From Sipunculus nudus (lineage: Eukaryota > Annelida > Sipuncula > Golfingiida > Sipunculidae), in assembly GCA_026874595.1 (NCBI GenBank), contig CM049318.1, positions 47,720,456-47,784,455 on the forward strand: DNA of 64,000 nt, written 5' to 3'. How positions within the stretch are numbered: the first letter of the stretch is position 1; the number at the start of each line of letters is the position of its first letter. Made by a program: the position numbers and the translations under genes. The notes beneath the pieces are model-generated. The model was not told the origin of the DNA. It did no database searches and saw nothing but the letters and a program-made list of their open reading frames with translations. This document shows, piece by piece, positions 34,230 to 47,503 of the stretch.

Positions 34230-37200
34230 CCTTAGGAAAGGCTGTAATTATAATTGCACATACTGAAATTGCAAGTGCGTTAATCTTGAAGTAGGTGAAA
34301 CTTTGATGGTGGTATCACATTGTTCACAGTATGTTTTAATTTTCTTGTGTATTTTCAACAATTTGAAAAATATTAGCCATGAAGGTGTATTCAGACCTAA
34401 TGTACATATACCGGTTTTATAAAAGATTCTAATACTCTTTATTAAGGAAAACTTATATCCGACATCTTTCATCTTGCCAAATTTAAGGTCTCAGGACTAT
34501 CTAAAGTGTTTGTTTAAGCTTATTTCAGTTTTTCCTTAATATTAACATATGTTATTTTTTATTTTTCATTTTGAATAAATATTTCATGGCCTTTTGTGGT
34601 TTAAAACATTTCTTCACTATAACGAGCTATAAGCATGTTTTAATAAGGTTTCAGTGATACAAATGTAAAAAAAAAATATTTCAAATAAGACACTTTATTA
34701 CCCTATAAAATCCTAATTTTGAAAGATAACACCCCAAATAAAAAGGTTTAGGAGTTCCTTTATTCAAACATTACGACCAGAGATATTCTGAATTGTTGAC
34801 GGTGTACTGGAAAGAATGCTTTTTTAATGAAATATCTGAAATTCCTAACACACCTTGTGTGGTTTGATTTGTCTCCGCGAAGACATAAATGACAGGCATA
34901 TTCCACATTAATAGATTGCGAGAGATATACTACATCGAGTGACAATTCCTGTTAAAATGGCAACTTGATTTGCCTTAAGACATCACAGATCAGTTCCACA
35001 TTTATTCTCTTCCTTCTTTGTTAAGGATGTCCCATAGTTATCACCGAAGTAATGAAATTATAGAAAAGTAATTAAAAAAAGAAATGTCCGCTGCCGCTGT
35101 TCTGAAATAACAGCGCTTTAAACGGGACACGCTGCGCCTTTCCCCCCGTTGAGGGCCTGATAACGGTGTATAGAAATATATGCAAGTGATTTCTTAATAA
35201 GTCATAAGCTTAAAGAAGCAAAAGTGATATAATGTACGTGTTGGAAACGTCCGAGATTAAAGTCCTTACGGAAAACTTAGCCAAATTTGGAGCTAACAGG
35301 TCTACGAGGCTAGCCTTGCATAAAGTTTTGAAGACTTCCAAAGTCCTCGGTAGTATTGTCGCTAATTGGTGCTCGTCTTTATCTTTGAAATAATTATTCT
35401 TTAATTTTAGAATGTACACATTCATTCCATAAAGATGACATATAAAGTGCATTAAGCTTTGTGAGGTTCAAATTGTGGATCCCCCCCCCCTCCTTCTTAC
35501 TTTGAAGTTTAGGAGTGGCGATGATACTTATTTAGAAATTCCCAGATAAAGAAGGTAAAACTAAATTAAAGAAATTCAGCTATGTATCTTTAACCTTAAA
35601 AGAACGACTTTTACTTGTATCCTTGCGTTAGAGTGTTTGGTTAACGCCATTTCGTCCTCTGACATAAGAGAGTCTACGACCAGCGCACTGACGTGCTGTT
35701 TCATCCTTCAGCGAAAACTGCAGTGTAAGGTTCTATAGGAGGATGCAAATATTTTCGTCATTTCTGACAATTCATGGCCTGCAAGTACGCTGTCACTTGA
35801 CATAAACAAGAAAAATCGTTAGCCTTTTTAGTTAACTGACAACAACAACCGTGTGCGAGAATAAATATGTTTTAACTCCGCATATTGGTAATCATGTTTG
35901 CTGATTTTCTGACCAAATGAATACAAGCATGCCTGAACAGCAGCCTACTTTAACGTGATACAGGAAATGGCTCGTTTCCAAAGAGACGGATTTTCAGTTT
36001 GGTTTATGAGTTCCCATGTTTCCTTTCGCGTTAATCGATCATTCGTAGCCTAATGTTAAAATGATATCAATGCAACAGGATACATGCTCGTTGCAGTACA
36101 TTCTCCCGTATGCCTTGCATCACGAGAGTTACGCTCACCAGCCCAATGTAAATGTCTACTGAGTCGTGTCCACACGGCTAGTGTTTATTCTGTCGCTGAC
36201 GTAGAGCGTGACATCCAGCCTTCATATAACAAAAGTTCAATATTGCCCTCTTACTACAACTGTCGCACATATTTGTATCCTTCCTGTGAACTGACAGATT
36301 GTACAAATTTTGTGTTGATTTTGTGTTGTGTTGTTTAAAAAGGGGAATATTTCTTTTTTTTTCTTGAGAAAAAGTGGGAGTTTTCATCCGAAATATGAGA
36401 CTACCTTAATCCGATAATAATAACCGACCTGGTTTTCCTACAGAGATAAGTGAAAGAATTCGATTATTCGTTAATAGTAAAGGCCCGGCCACACAGAACG
36501 CTACGCCGCAATGCAAAATGTTTAGGTCACTCAATTACACCGGACAGTCCACACCACGCTAAATTTTCTCCGCTTTGCAGCGCCGAAAAAAATCCCAGTG
36601 GTTGTTTGTCTATTATTTGCAGCGCTTTGCTGCGTTCGTTGAGGCCGGGCATTCAGTCAATTCTTGGCAGTCTTGCAAATACCAAAGCGTATTATTTCCA
36701 AATAAATTCAAAATAAAATGCAGTGTTTGTCTTTTGAAATGTCCGCTACATTTGGCTACTACATTTGGCTACTGTTTGAATAAACAACTTTTCATAAATC
36801 AATTATTCATATTTTCAGAATATGATAGCTTAACAATGAGAAAATAATGGAATCACACTTTGCACTGATTTCCAAAGTTTATTCTGGAAAACGTGAAGAG
36901 CATATATTCATGTACTTCAATATTTTCTTTAAAAGGAAAGTGAGATGGAGGTCTCCCTCTCGGGTTGTAAATCTTCGTCAAGAGTTTTCAGGGTATTAAT
37001 TCAACTGAATCACGCAAAGTTCAAGTTCATGTTACTGTATCGGACACGCCAACCTGGATTTTAGCTACCACTATCACAATTGGGCAGACCACTTCTACTG
37101 TTTCTACACCTGATAAAAATATCAGAATACTAACTAACAATATACGGAAGCGATATTCAAAGAAAACGTTCTAACATCCACCGGAGAAAAGAGAGGAGAC

Positions 37201-38330
37201 AAAAATAACATAATAGTGACAGGAATGTGGATTTAAAACTCAAGACATGCACGCTGGAAGTTCTCAACTTGGTCGAGAGATGGCAGCATAAGGTCGTATC
37301 TGGAAAGCAGTATTTCCGACATTGGTGATGATGTGTGTAGTGATATGACTAATCTTTACTTCGCTTCCACTCGCCTGTAATCTTATCACCGAATGACCAA
37401 AATTTTGGATATATGAATATTTAAAGGAAGGCTTAGGATAATTATTAAGACCGTTGAAATTGGACCATGCTGCCCAAGGTTTTGTCATTTTATGGGTGAA
37501 ACTGTGAAATCACCTTTCATAATTAATTACCATCTCGGAAAGTTACAAAACTGCCTATAACATACATAACACTGTTCTGGTATATAAAAAAGAACACATA
37601 TACAGGTTCGGCGAGTTGCGGCTTTGTATATCAAACGATTCACAAGGAATGCGTGTTAAGCAGTGAATACAAGTGGCGTATTTTGAAAGAAGCTTAAGAT
37701 CAAAGAAGCTGGGTACAAGTTAACCAGCCAAAATGAATTGATATTATGAAGCTCAAATGACCAACCATCAGCGGAGTCAAAACTAAGCAACTCATCAAAC
37801 ACAAATTGTATCACACATATGCCTACAGCACAATGTAATATATGTTGATCTCCAGAGCATTCCTATAAACTGTACAGCATCTTACTCTTTCTAATATATT
37901 CTATACAAGGGCCCTCTCAAACATCCCAAAATATGACAATCGATATGGTTGAAATTCAGCCCATAAGTATAAACTTGGTAAGCTTTTGTATAAATAATTA
38001 ATAATTCTGAGGGCACGAACAAGCCAATAATTCGTAGAATACAGGTTGCAGTGACATAATTTCAGTTTTCCAAATAGATTGATAGTTTCAAGGTAGAATC
38101 TGTGCTCGGTTTGCGGACGACGGACAAAGTGTGACCACTATAGCTCAGATGACTTAGTCACCTGAGCTAAAATAGACAAAACGAAATACATGTTTTACTT
38201 TAGTACGACAAATCTATTAATTAAATTACAAATTATATTACATCTGAAATAGCATTTCTAAGCGCCAACGTTTTGCAAGTACTTCATCAATAGGATTTAA
38301 AATTATATGAGATGTTATATTATATTATAA
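34230..38330. other. mostly unassigned sequence
   Basis: No convincing exon was found. Minus frames at 34.25-34.47, 34.76-34.95 and 35.21-35.45 kb have weak protein character, possibly fossil LINE, but no motif I can name. 38106-38171 carries a dispersed-repeat tail (GACGACGGACAAAGTGTGAC, then TAGCTCAGATGACTTAGTCA and CCTGAGCTAAAA). Confidence 0.4.
36479..36652. mobile_element. possible short MITE
   Basis: AAGGCCCGGCCACAC at the left and GTTGAGGCCGGGC at the right are inverted and imperfect. No target duplication is visible. Confidence 0.25.
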
Positions 38331-38336
38331 TTACAT

Positions 38337-41300
38337 GTTAAGGAGAGCAGAGCCTGGCCAGCTTCAAGGGATATGACTGAGCGAGTGTAGCAGTGTATGG
38401 AGAGCAGGGCCTGGTCAGCTTCAAGGGATATGACTGACCTAATGTAGCAGAGTTATGAAGAGCAGAGCCTGGCCAGCTTCCAGGGATACGACTGACCAAG
38501 TGTAGCAGTGTTATGGAGAGCAAGGCCTGGCCAGCTTCAAGGGATATGACTGACCGAGTGTAGCAGTGTTATGGAGAGCAAGGACTGGCCAGCTTCAAGT
38601 GAAATGACTGACCGAGTGTAGCAGTGTTATGGAGAGCAGAGTCTGGCCAGCTTCAAGGGATACGACTGACCGAGTGTAGCAGTGTTATGGAGAGCAGAGC
38701 CTGGCCAGCTTCAAGGGATATGACTGACCGAGTGTAGCAGTGTTATGGAGAGCAGAGCCTGGCCAGCTTCAAGGGATACGACTGACCTAGTGTAGCAGTG
38801 TTATGGAGAGCAGAGCCTGGCCAGCTTCAAGGGATATGACTGACCGAGTGTAGCAGTGTTATGGAGAGCAAGGCCTGGCCAGCTTCAAGGGATATGACTG
38901 ACCGAATGTAGCATTGTTATGGTTAGCAGGGCCGGGTCAGCTTCCAGGGATATGACTGACCGAGTGTAGCAGTGTTATGGAGAGCAGGGCCGGGTCAGCT
39001 TCAAGGGATATGACTGACCGAGTGTAGCAGTGTTATGGAGAGCAGAGCCTGGCCAGCTTCTAGGGATATGACTGACCGAGTGTAGCAGTGTTATGGAGAG
39101 CAGAGCCTGGTCAGCTTCAAAGGATATGACTGAACGAGTGTAGCAGTGTTATGGAGAGCAAGGACTGGTCAGCTTCAAGGGATATGACTGACCGAGTGTA
39201 GCAGTGTTATGGAGAGCAAGGACTGACCAGCTTCAATGGATATGACTGACTGAGTGTAGCAGTGTTATGGAGAGAAGAGCCGGGCCAGCTTCAAGGGATA
39301 TGACTGACCGAATTTAGCAGTGTTATGGAGAGCAAGGACTGGCCAGCTTCAAGGGATATGAATGACCGAGCGTAGCAGTGTTATGGAGAGCAAGGACTGG
39401 CCAGCTTCAAGGGATATGACTGACCGAGTGTAGCAGTGTTATGGAGAGCAAGGACTGACCAGCTTCAAGGGATAGGACTGAGTGTAGCAGTGTTATGGAG
39501 AGCAGAGCCTGGTCAGCTTCAAGGGATATGACTGACTGAATGTAGCAGTGTTATGGAGAGCAAGGACTGGCCAGCTTCAAGGGATAGGAATGACCTAGTG
39601 TAGCAGTGTTATGGAGAGCAAAGCTGGGCCAGCTTCAAGGGATATGAATGACCGAGTGTAGCAGTGTTATGGAGAGCAGGGCCTGGCCAGCTTCAAGGGT
39701 AATGACTGACCAAGTGTAGCAGTGTTATGGAGAGCAAGGACTGACCAGCTTCAAGGGATAGGACTGAGTGTAGCAGTGTTATGGAGAGCAGAGCCTGGTC
39801 AGCTTCAAAGGATATGACTGACCGAGTGTAGCAGTGTTATGGAGAGCAAGGACTGGTCAGCTTCAAGGGATATGACTGACCGAGTGTAGCAGTGTTATGG
39901 AGAGCAAGGACTGACCAGCTTCAATGGATATGACTGACTGAGTGTAGCAGTGTTATGGAGAGCAGAGCTGGGCCAGCTTCAATGGATATGACTGACCGAA
40001 TGTAGCAGTGTTATGGAGAGCAAGGACTGGCCAGCTTCAAGGGATATGAATGACCGAGCGTAGCATTGTTATGGAGAGCAGAGCCTGCCTAGCTTCAAGG
40101 GAGATGACTGACCAAATGTAGCAGTGTTATGGAGAGCAAGGACTTGCCAGCTTCAAGGGATATGACTGACCAAGTGTAGCAGTGTTATGGAGAGCAAGGA
40201 CTGACCAGCTTCAAGGGATAGGACTGAGTGTAGCAGTGTTATGGAGAGCAGAGCCTGGTCAGCTTCAAGGGATATGACTGACTGAATGTAGCAGTGTTAT
40301 GGAGAGCAAGGACTGGCCAGCTTCAAGGGATAGGAATGACTGAGTGTAGCAGTGTTATGGAGAGCAAAGCTGGGCCAGCTTCAAGGGATATGAATGACCG
40401 AGTGTAGCAGTGTTATGGAGAGCAGGGCCTGGCCAGCTTCAAGGGTAATGACTGACCAAGTGTAGCAGTGTTATGGAGAGCAGAGCCTGGTCAGCTTCAA
40501 GGGATGTGACTGACCGAGTGTAGCAGTGTTATGGAGAGCAGGGCCTGGCCAGCTTCAAGGGATATGACTGACTGAGTGTAGCAGTGTTATGGAGAGCAGG
40601 GCCTGGCCAGCTTCAAGGGATATGACTGACCTAATGTAGCAGAGTTATGAAGAGCAGAGCCTGGCCAGCTTCCAGGGATACGACTGACCAAGTGTAGCAG
40701 TGTTATGGAGAGCAAGGCCTGGCCAGCTTCAAGGGATATGACTGACCGAGTGTAGCAGTGTTATGGAGAGCAAGGACTGGCCAACTTCAAGTAAAATGAC
40801 TGACCGAGTGTAGCAGTGTTATGGAGAGCAGAGTCTGGCCAGCTTCAAGGGATACGACTGACCAAGTGTAGCAGTGTTATGGAGAGCAGAGCCTGGCCAG
40901 CTTCAAGGGATATGACTGACCGAGTGTAGCAGTGTTATGGAGAGCAGGGCCTGGTCAGCTTCAAGGGATATGACTGACCTAATGTAGCAGAGTTATGAAG
41001 AGCAGAGCCTGGCCAGCTTCCAGGGATACGACTGACCAAGTGTAGCAGTGTTATGGAGAGCAAGGCCTGGCCAGCTTCAAGGGATATGACTGACTGAGTG
41101 TAGCAGTGTTATGGAGAGCAAGGACTGGCCAACTTCAAGTGAAATGACTGACCGAGTGTAGCAGTGTTATGGAGAGCAGAGTCTGGCCAGCTTCAAGGGA
41201 TACGACTGACCGAGTGTAGCAGTGTTATGGAGAGCAGAGCCTGGCCAGCTTCAAGGGATATGACTGACCGAGTGTAGCAGTGTTATGGAGAGCAGAGCCT

Positions 41301-43833
41301 GGCCAGCTTCAAGGGATACGACTGACCGAGTGTAGCAGTGTTATGGAGAGCAGAGCCTGGCCAGCTTCAAGGGATATGACTGACCGAGTGTAGCAGTGTT
41401 ATGGAGAGCAAGGCCTGGCCAGCTTCAAGGGATATGACTGACCGAATGTAGCATTGTTATGGTTAGCAGGGCCGGGTCAGCTTCAAGGGATATGACTGAC
41501 AGAGTGTAGCAGTGTTATGGAGAGCAGAGCCTGGCCAGCTTCAAGGGATATGACTGACTGAGTGTAGCAGTGTTATGGAGAGCAGAGCCTGGTCAGCTTC
41601 AAAGGATATGACTGACCGAGTGTAGCAGTGTTATGGAGAGCAAGGACTGGTCAGCTTCAAGGGATATGACTGACCGAGTGTAGCAGTGTTATGGAGAGCA
41701 AGGACTGACCAGCTTCAATGGATATGACTGACTGAGTGTAGCAGTGTTATGGAGAGAAGAGCCGGGCCAGCTTCAAGGGATATGACTGACCGAATGTAGC
41801 AGTGTTATGGAGAGCAAGGACTGGCCAGCTTCAAGGGATATGAATGACCGAGCGTAGCAGTGTTATGGAGAGCAAGGACTGGCCAGCTTCAAGGGATATG
41901 ACTGACCAAGTGTAGCAGTGTTATGGAGAGCAAGGACTGACCAGCTTCAAGGGATAGGACTGAGTGTAGCAGTGTTATGGAGAGCAGAGCCTGGTCAGCT
42001 TCAAGGGATATGACTGACTGAATGTAGCAGTGTTATGGAGAGCAAGGACTGGCCAGCTTCAAGGGATAGGAATGACCTAGTGTAGTAGTGTTATGGAGAG
42101 CAAAGCTGGGCCAGCTTCAAGGGATATGAATGACCGAGTGTAGCAGTGTTATGGAGAGCAGGGCCTGGCCAGCTTCAAGGGTAATGACTGACCAAGTGTA
42201 GCAGTGTTATGGAGAGCAAGGACTGACCAGCTTCAAGGGATAGGACTGAGTGTAGCAGTGTTATGGGAGCAGAGCCTGGTCAGCTTCAAAGGATATGACT
42301 GACCGAGTGTAGCAGTGTTATGGAGAGCAAGGACTGGTCAGCTTCAAGGGATATGACTGACCGAGTGTAGCAGTGTTATGGAGAGCAAGGACTGACCAGC
42401 TTCAATGGATATGACTGACTGAGTGTAGCAGTGTTATGGAGAGCAGAGCTGGGCCAGCTTCAAGGGATATGACTGACCGAATGTAGCAGTGTTATGGAGA
42501 GCAAGGACTGGCCAGCTTCAAGGGATATGAATGACTGAGCGTAGCATTGTTATGGAGAGCAGAGCCTGCCTAGCTTCAAGGGATATGACTGACCAAATGT
42601 AGCAGTGTTATGGAGAGCAAGGACTGGCCAGCTTCAAGGGATATGACTGACCAAGTGTAGCAGTGTTATGGAGAGCAAGGACTGACCAGCTTCAAGGGAT
42701 AGGACTGAGTGTAGCAGTGTTATGGAGAGCAGAGCCTGGTCAGCTTCAAGGGACATGACTGACTGAATGTAGCAGTGTTATGGAGAGCAAGGACTGGCCA
42801 GCTTCAAGGGATAGGAATGACCTAGTGTAGCAGTGTTATGGAGAGCAAAGCTGGGCCAGCTTCAAGGGATATGACTGACCGAGTGTAGCAGTGTTATGGA
42901 GAGCAGGGCCTGGCCAGCTTCAAGGGTAATGACTGACCAAGTGTAGCAGTGTTATGGAGAGCAGAGCCTGGTCAGCTTCAAGGGATGTGACTGACCGAGT
43001 GTAGCAGTGTTATGGAGAGCAGGGCCTGGCCAGCTTCAAGGGATATGACTGACTGAGTGTAGCAGTGTTATGGAGAGCAGGGCCTGGCCAGCTTCAAGGG
43101 ATATGACTGACCGAGTATAGCAGTGTTATGGAGAGCAGGGCGGGGTCAGCTTCAAGGGATATGACTGACCGAATGTAGCAGTGTTATGGAGAGCAGAGCC
43201 TGGCCACCTTCAAGGGAAATGACTGACCAAGTGTAGCAGTGTTATGGAGAGCAGAGCCTGGTCAGCTTCAAGGGATATGACTGACTGATTGTAGCAGTGT
43301 TATGGAGAGCAAGGACTGGCCAGCTTCAAGGGATATGACTGACCAAGTGTAGCAGTGTTATGGAGAGCAGAGCCTGGTCAGCTTCAAGGGATATGACTGA
43401 CCGAGTGTAGCAGTGTTATGGAGAGCAAGAACTGGCCAGCTTCAAGGGATATGAATGACTGAGTGTAGCAGTGTTATGGAGAGCAGAGCCTGGCCAGCTT
43501 CAAGGGATATGACTGACCGAATGTAGCAGTGTTATGGAGGGCAGAGCCTGGTCAGCTTCAAGGGATATGAATGACCGAGTGTAGCAGTGTTATGGAGAGC
43601 AAGGACTGGCCAGCTTCAAGGGATATGACTGAACAAGTGTACAAGTGTTATGGAGAGCAGAGCCTGGCCAGCTTCAAGGGATACGATTGACCAAGTGTAG
43701 CAGTGTTATGGAGAGCAAGGACTGGCCAGCTTCAAGGGATATGACTGACCGAGTGTAGCAGTGTTATGGAGAGCAAGGACTCACCAGCTTCAAGGGAAAT
43801 GACTGACCGAGTGTAGCAGTGTTATGATGAGCA
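38337..43833 (+). repeat. 58-bp satellite, ~95 copies, with 2.5-kb higher-order structure
   Basis: The unit reads TTATGGAGAGCAGAGCCTGG, CCAGCTTCAAGGGATATGAC, TGACCGAGTGTAGCAGTG (58 bp). A 54-bp variant lacking part of TGACCGAG (GGGATAGGACTGAGTG) occurs near 39.47, 39.76, 40.22, 41.95, 42.24 and 42.70 kb. The first three recur as the last three at a constant offset of about 2482 bp. A marker unit (GACCTAATGTAGCAGAG) is at 38.44, 40.63 and 40.98 kb, the last two exactly 348 bp (6 units) apart. Confidence 0.97.
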
Positions 43834-43989
43834 AATATAGCTTGCATATCATTTGCATTAGATTCTAAAAAAATAGGAATCTAAATAACTAGGTGTTTCA
43901 ATGCTAGTATTAAAATTTAAAAAGTGTGAACAAGTAGTTGTTTTAGGTCCAAATATTTTATCATATTTGATTTTTGGTTATTTCAATTT

Positions 43990-45310
43990 GAAAAAAAAAT
44001 ATAAACTAGACGACCAAAGGTTGAGCGCTTGCGAGAAATGATGTGGAAACATTCAAATGAATGTGCAATGCTGAAGAAGAAGAATATGAGCCATAGTTTG
44101 TGAAGATAGGACCAATATTGACAAAAGTTATAATCAAAACAAGATTTTGACGTGTTTTGAGGACCTTGAACTTCAATCTATTAAAAATACACATACAGCT
44201 TCCAGAAATTGTCCGGATGTACAATATGTGTATGATACAAAGTAATTCCTGATAAAAATTTGGCATGTAGAATGCTAAATTTAAGACACAGGAGCAAGTA
44301 AGAAGGTGAAACTGAGGACAACTGACAAACAAAAAAAAAAAGACTCACTGACAATGTAAAACATCTGAAATAACAGATGACTAGATAAGCTATTAGAGAA
44401 GATGAAAGGAAACAAAATGAGTTATAGTTTATGTAGGTAGGGTTTATAGGTATGGAGATATGGCCAAAAAATTATATGTTGTATTGTTATGCGTGTAGCT
44501 ACTTTCTGAAAATGAAAACTCGTTTTTGAGATATTAGTGTTAGACATAAGATGTACCAGTTTCAAAGGGATTCCTACAAAACTGTGGTCCATAGAATGCT
44601 TATTGTAAGACGAAAGAACCAGCAAGCAGTCGAAATTGAGGACTACTGACAAACAGACAGAAATACTAACAAAGTGAAACATCGAAGATAACAGATGACT
44701 AAATAAGCTTATGGAGAACATGAAGGGGAACCAAATGAGCTATAGTTTATGTGGGTAAGGTTTTTAGTTTTGGAGATATGGTCAAACAGTGATATGCTGT
44801 AGTGTTTTAAATGCAGCACTCCCTATTCGCTATTTTCAATAATGAAATATCACTTTCGAGATATTAGTGTAAGACATAAGATGTTCCAGTGTCAAAAGGA
44901 TTCCTGCAAAACTGTGTCCTGTAGGTTGCTAATTGTAAGATGCAACAACTGGCACATAGGTAAATTTAAGGACAACTGACAAACAGAAAGACATACTGTC
45001 AAAGTGACACAAGATTGAGACCAATCGACTAGACCAGGTAACAGAGAAGACCCAGAGGAAGAAATTGAAAAGTTTGTGAAGATAGGACTAATATTAACAA
45101 ATTTATGACAAAAGTAAAATTTTGACTTTTTTTATTACCATTACCATATTGACAAAAAACTATAGGGTTTCCAGTACTTTTATTTTTCAAACAACCCTGT
45201 AAATTTTAGATAGATTGCCACAAAATGGTGGCCAGTAGAGTGGGGACAAACAAACAAACACACAGACATACACAACTGACCAACATGCTTGCATAAATCT
45301 TTGATTACCT
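43990..45310 (+). repeat. ~320-bp tandem repeat, ~4 copies
   Basis: Blocks containing GACAACTGACAAACAGA, AACAGATGACTARATAAGC and TATAGTTTATGTRGGTA..TTTGGAGATATGG recur at about 318-334-bp spacing. Non-coding. The pattern is like the other long-unit families to the right. Confidence 0.75.
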
Positions 45311-45382
45311 TCTACAAAGTAGCTAATATTGACTTATTTCCATGCATGAACACAGAAAACACATTGAAGAACCTGTGTCATA

Positions 45383-45570
45383 AAGGAGGTCATTTTCCTA
45401 ATTTCCCCCCATAAATCCAGAAATAATTCAAATTATTTTTAAAGAGGCTATTGCGGCACTCTCTGTCAGCCATGTTATGTATCAACGCAGACAGGAGTTT
45501 GTTACTCTGAATAAAGGCCCAAGGCCTTCCATGGGGTTCCTGGAGCATCAACAAACAAAGATTCATATAA
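45383..45570 (-). other. uncertain open block
   Basis: On the minus strand a possible acceptor (TTGATGCTCCAG) is followed by about 49 open codons ending in TGA: EPHGRPWAFIQSNKLLSALI and so on. No family is recognised. It lies between repeats, so it may be a TE remnant or chance. Confidence 0.2.
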
Positions 45571-45839
45571 TATATATGGGGCAAGAAAGGTTTTAAACAA
45601 ATTTACGTTTTGCTTATTATTTGAGAAAAATATCTTTATGCATGTTATTCCTATGCCCTGTTGAACAAAATGTCAAACTTTTTAGGATGTGTTGTTGTAT
45701 TTTTCATTAATATTAAAATAGTTTCACTAGTCTTCATCATATAAGGACCCTCTTTCTTATTTAGGGTGAAACTGAACTTGTCTTCAAAACTGAATGGGTA
45801 GGATGAGGTAGTAGCAATAATAAGCTGCTACAAGACAGG

Positions 45840-45882
45840 TATTAGATCAGGTACACCATGGCTACAGCTCAGGTGATCTAAA
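45840..45882 (+). repeat. dispersed-repeat tail
   Basis: CATGGCTACAGCTCAGGTGA..CTAAAA resembles the tails at 38.15, 53.75 and 56.93 kb. Confidence 0.5.
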
Positions 45883-46779
45883 AGTCACCATTAAAAGTGG
45901 TTACACTGACACAAGACAGAAAAATGTACATAGTAACAAGTTGTCAACATTAAAATGCTGCTTCATGAAGATTTTATTTCATACAGGCTCAGTGTTTGTG
46001 GCTGATTCAGATTCTGATTTAAAAATTACAATGGACATATTTTGATGGAGCCAGCTTCTGGCTCTTGTTTGTCTTCAGGTGATCAACTTTGTGAACTCAG
46101 TGCCACCTCCAGATATGGATGAGGAACAAATGGCAATCAAACAATGCATAATATCAACTTTATTCTTTGAGACAAAATATACATTGCATCTTCAATCTTA
46201 TTTCATTATTATACAAAACAAAATGTATTGAGCCACCAAAGATAGTAACAATTAGATCTGACAGAGTTGAGCAATGATGAGTGCATGCAGTGCTGGCACC
46301 TGTTGAGCATATTTTAAACTATACCCACACTGACACCCGTGTTGTTGATGTGGTGAGACTGATTTTTTAAACCCTGTTGAACATACAGGCTGAGACATGC
46401 TGATCATCCTCTGCTGATCAAAATAAGCAGGTCTGCTGCTGATAAAACAGTCTCCAGAACATCATCTAAAGTTATATATATCCATATATATACATTTTGT
46501 ATTACTGGGTTCAAACAATCTTGGTTATATTAAAATTTTTTACATTGGTTTATTATATAATTACATGATTTTAATAAGTTGGTTCAACATGTACAACATT
46601 AGATTAGTACCAACATTAGGTTAGTATTCAACTGCCTATAATCTTGTAACATTCAAAAGTGATCTTAAATACATAGAGCCAGCATTAGTAAAGTGTGTCT
46701 GCACGAGATGAGACCATAAACAAACTCAAAAATGGGTAGTCAACCAGCAACAACATGTATCTGCTGAAATTGTACTTGT

Positions 46780-47345
46780 AAAGTCCAGGATGTATAAACC
46801 GACAAAATTTCAGGTGGATAAGTCAAACAACTGCTGAGATATGAGTGATTTTATCCCAAGGCAGATGAACAGATGGACGCTGTGCATAAGTGGTTGCAGG
46901 TGGGGCAACCAGTTTTGCCTATGATGAAGAGCTATGCGAGATCTATACACATGCAAAATTTTGGCCCAATCAGTCAAACGGTTCCCGTGACATGAGCTTA
47001 GATGTCTGCAGAGTAAACGTGAATGTAGGTGCACCACCTGTCATATAATCAAAAGAGCTGTCCAGGATGTATAAACCTGCAAAATTTCAGGTGGATATGT
47101 CAAACCACTGCTGAGATATGAGTGATTTTATCGAAAGGCAGATGAACAGATGGACACTGTGCAAAAATGGTTACAGGTGGTGCCACCATTTTTAGTGTAT
47201 GTTATAAAGCTATTAAAGGGCTACATTTGGGCAAAATTTTTAGCCTGATTTGTCAAACGGTTCCCGAGATATGTGGGTTTATGCGTGGAAAGGGCAGCGA
47301 GGAAAGGTCAGAGGTCAACCAAAAATGAGGGCGTAGCAGTTCATA
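46780..47345 (+). repeat. 280-bp dimeric repeat family, 2 units
   Basis: AATTTCAGGTGGATA..GTCAAAC..CTGCTGAGATATGAGTG occurs at about 46807 and 47087, 280 bp apart. Each unit has a second half with GTCAAACGGTTCCCGTGA..ATGAG, related to the first. It ends in AGGTCAGAGGTCAACC. Same family as 60.95-62.2 kb and inverted at 18.2-19.0 kb. Confidence 0.85.
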
Positions 47346-47433
47346 TGTGACCTGATGATAAACCCGATTCGCTTAAAAGCAAACCAAGTTTTTTCAAACA
47401 GTTGAAAGATATAGTTCCAATAATCTGGGAATT

Positions 47434-47503
47434 CTGCATCTAGACATTGTGTCTAGATGTCTAGTCGCTGTGTCTAGACGTCTAGACACATTGTCTAGAC
47501 ACC
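47434..47503. promoter_or_regulatory. cluster of GTCTAGAC palindromes
   Basis: Three perfect GTCTAGAC octamers (47472-47479, 47480-47487, 47493-47500) and several TCTAGAY variants within 70 bp. GTCTAGAC is the palindromic Smad-binding element described in vertebrates. Whether it works as such here is unknown; it could equally be a small decayed repeat. Confidence 0.35.

Noticed and set aside
34248-35452. Minus-strand frames with protein-like texture (34.25-34.47, 34.76-34.95, 35.21-35.45 kb)
   Set aside because: Possibly fossil LINE, but no RT, endonuclease or zinc-knuckle motif could be placed. Insufficient to annotate.
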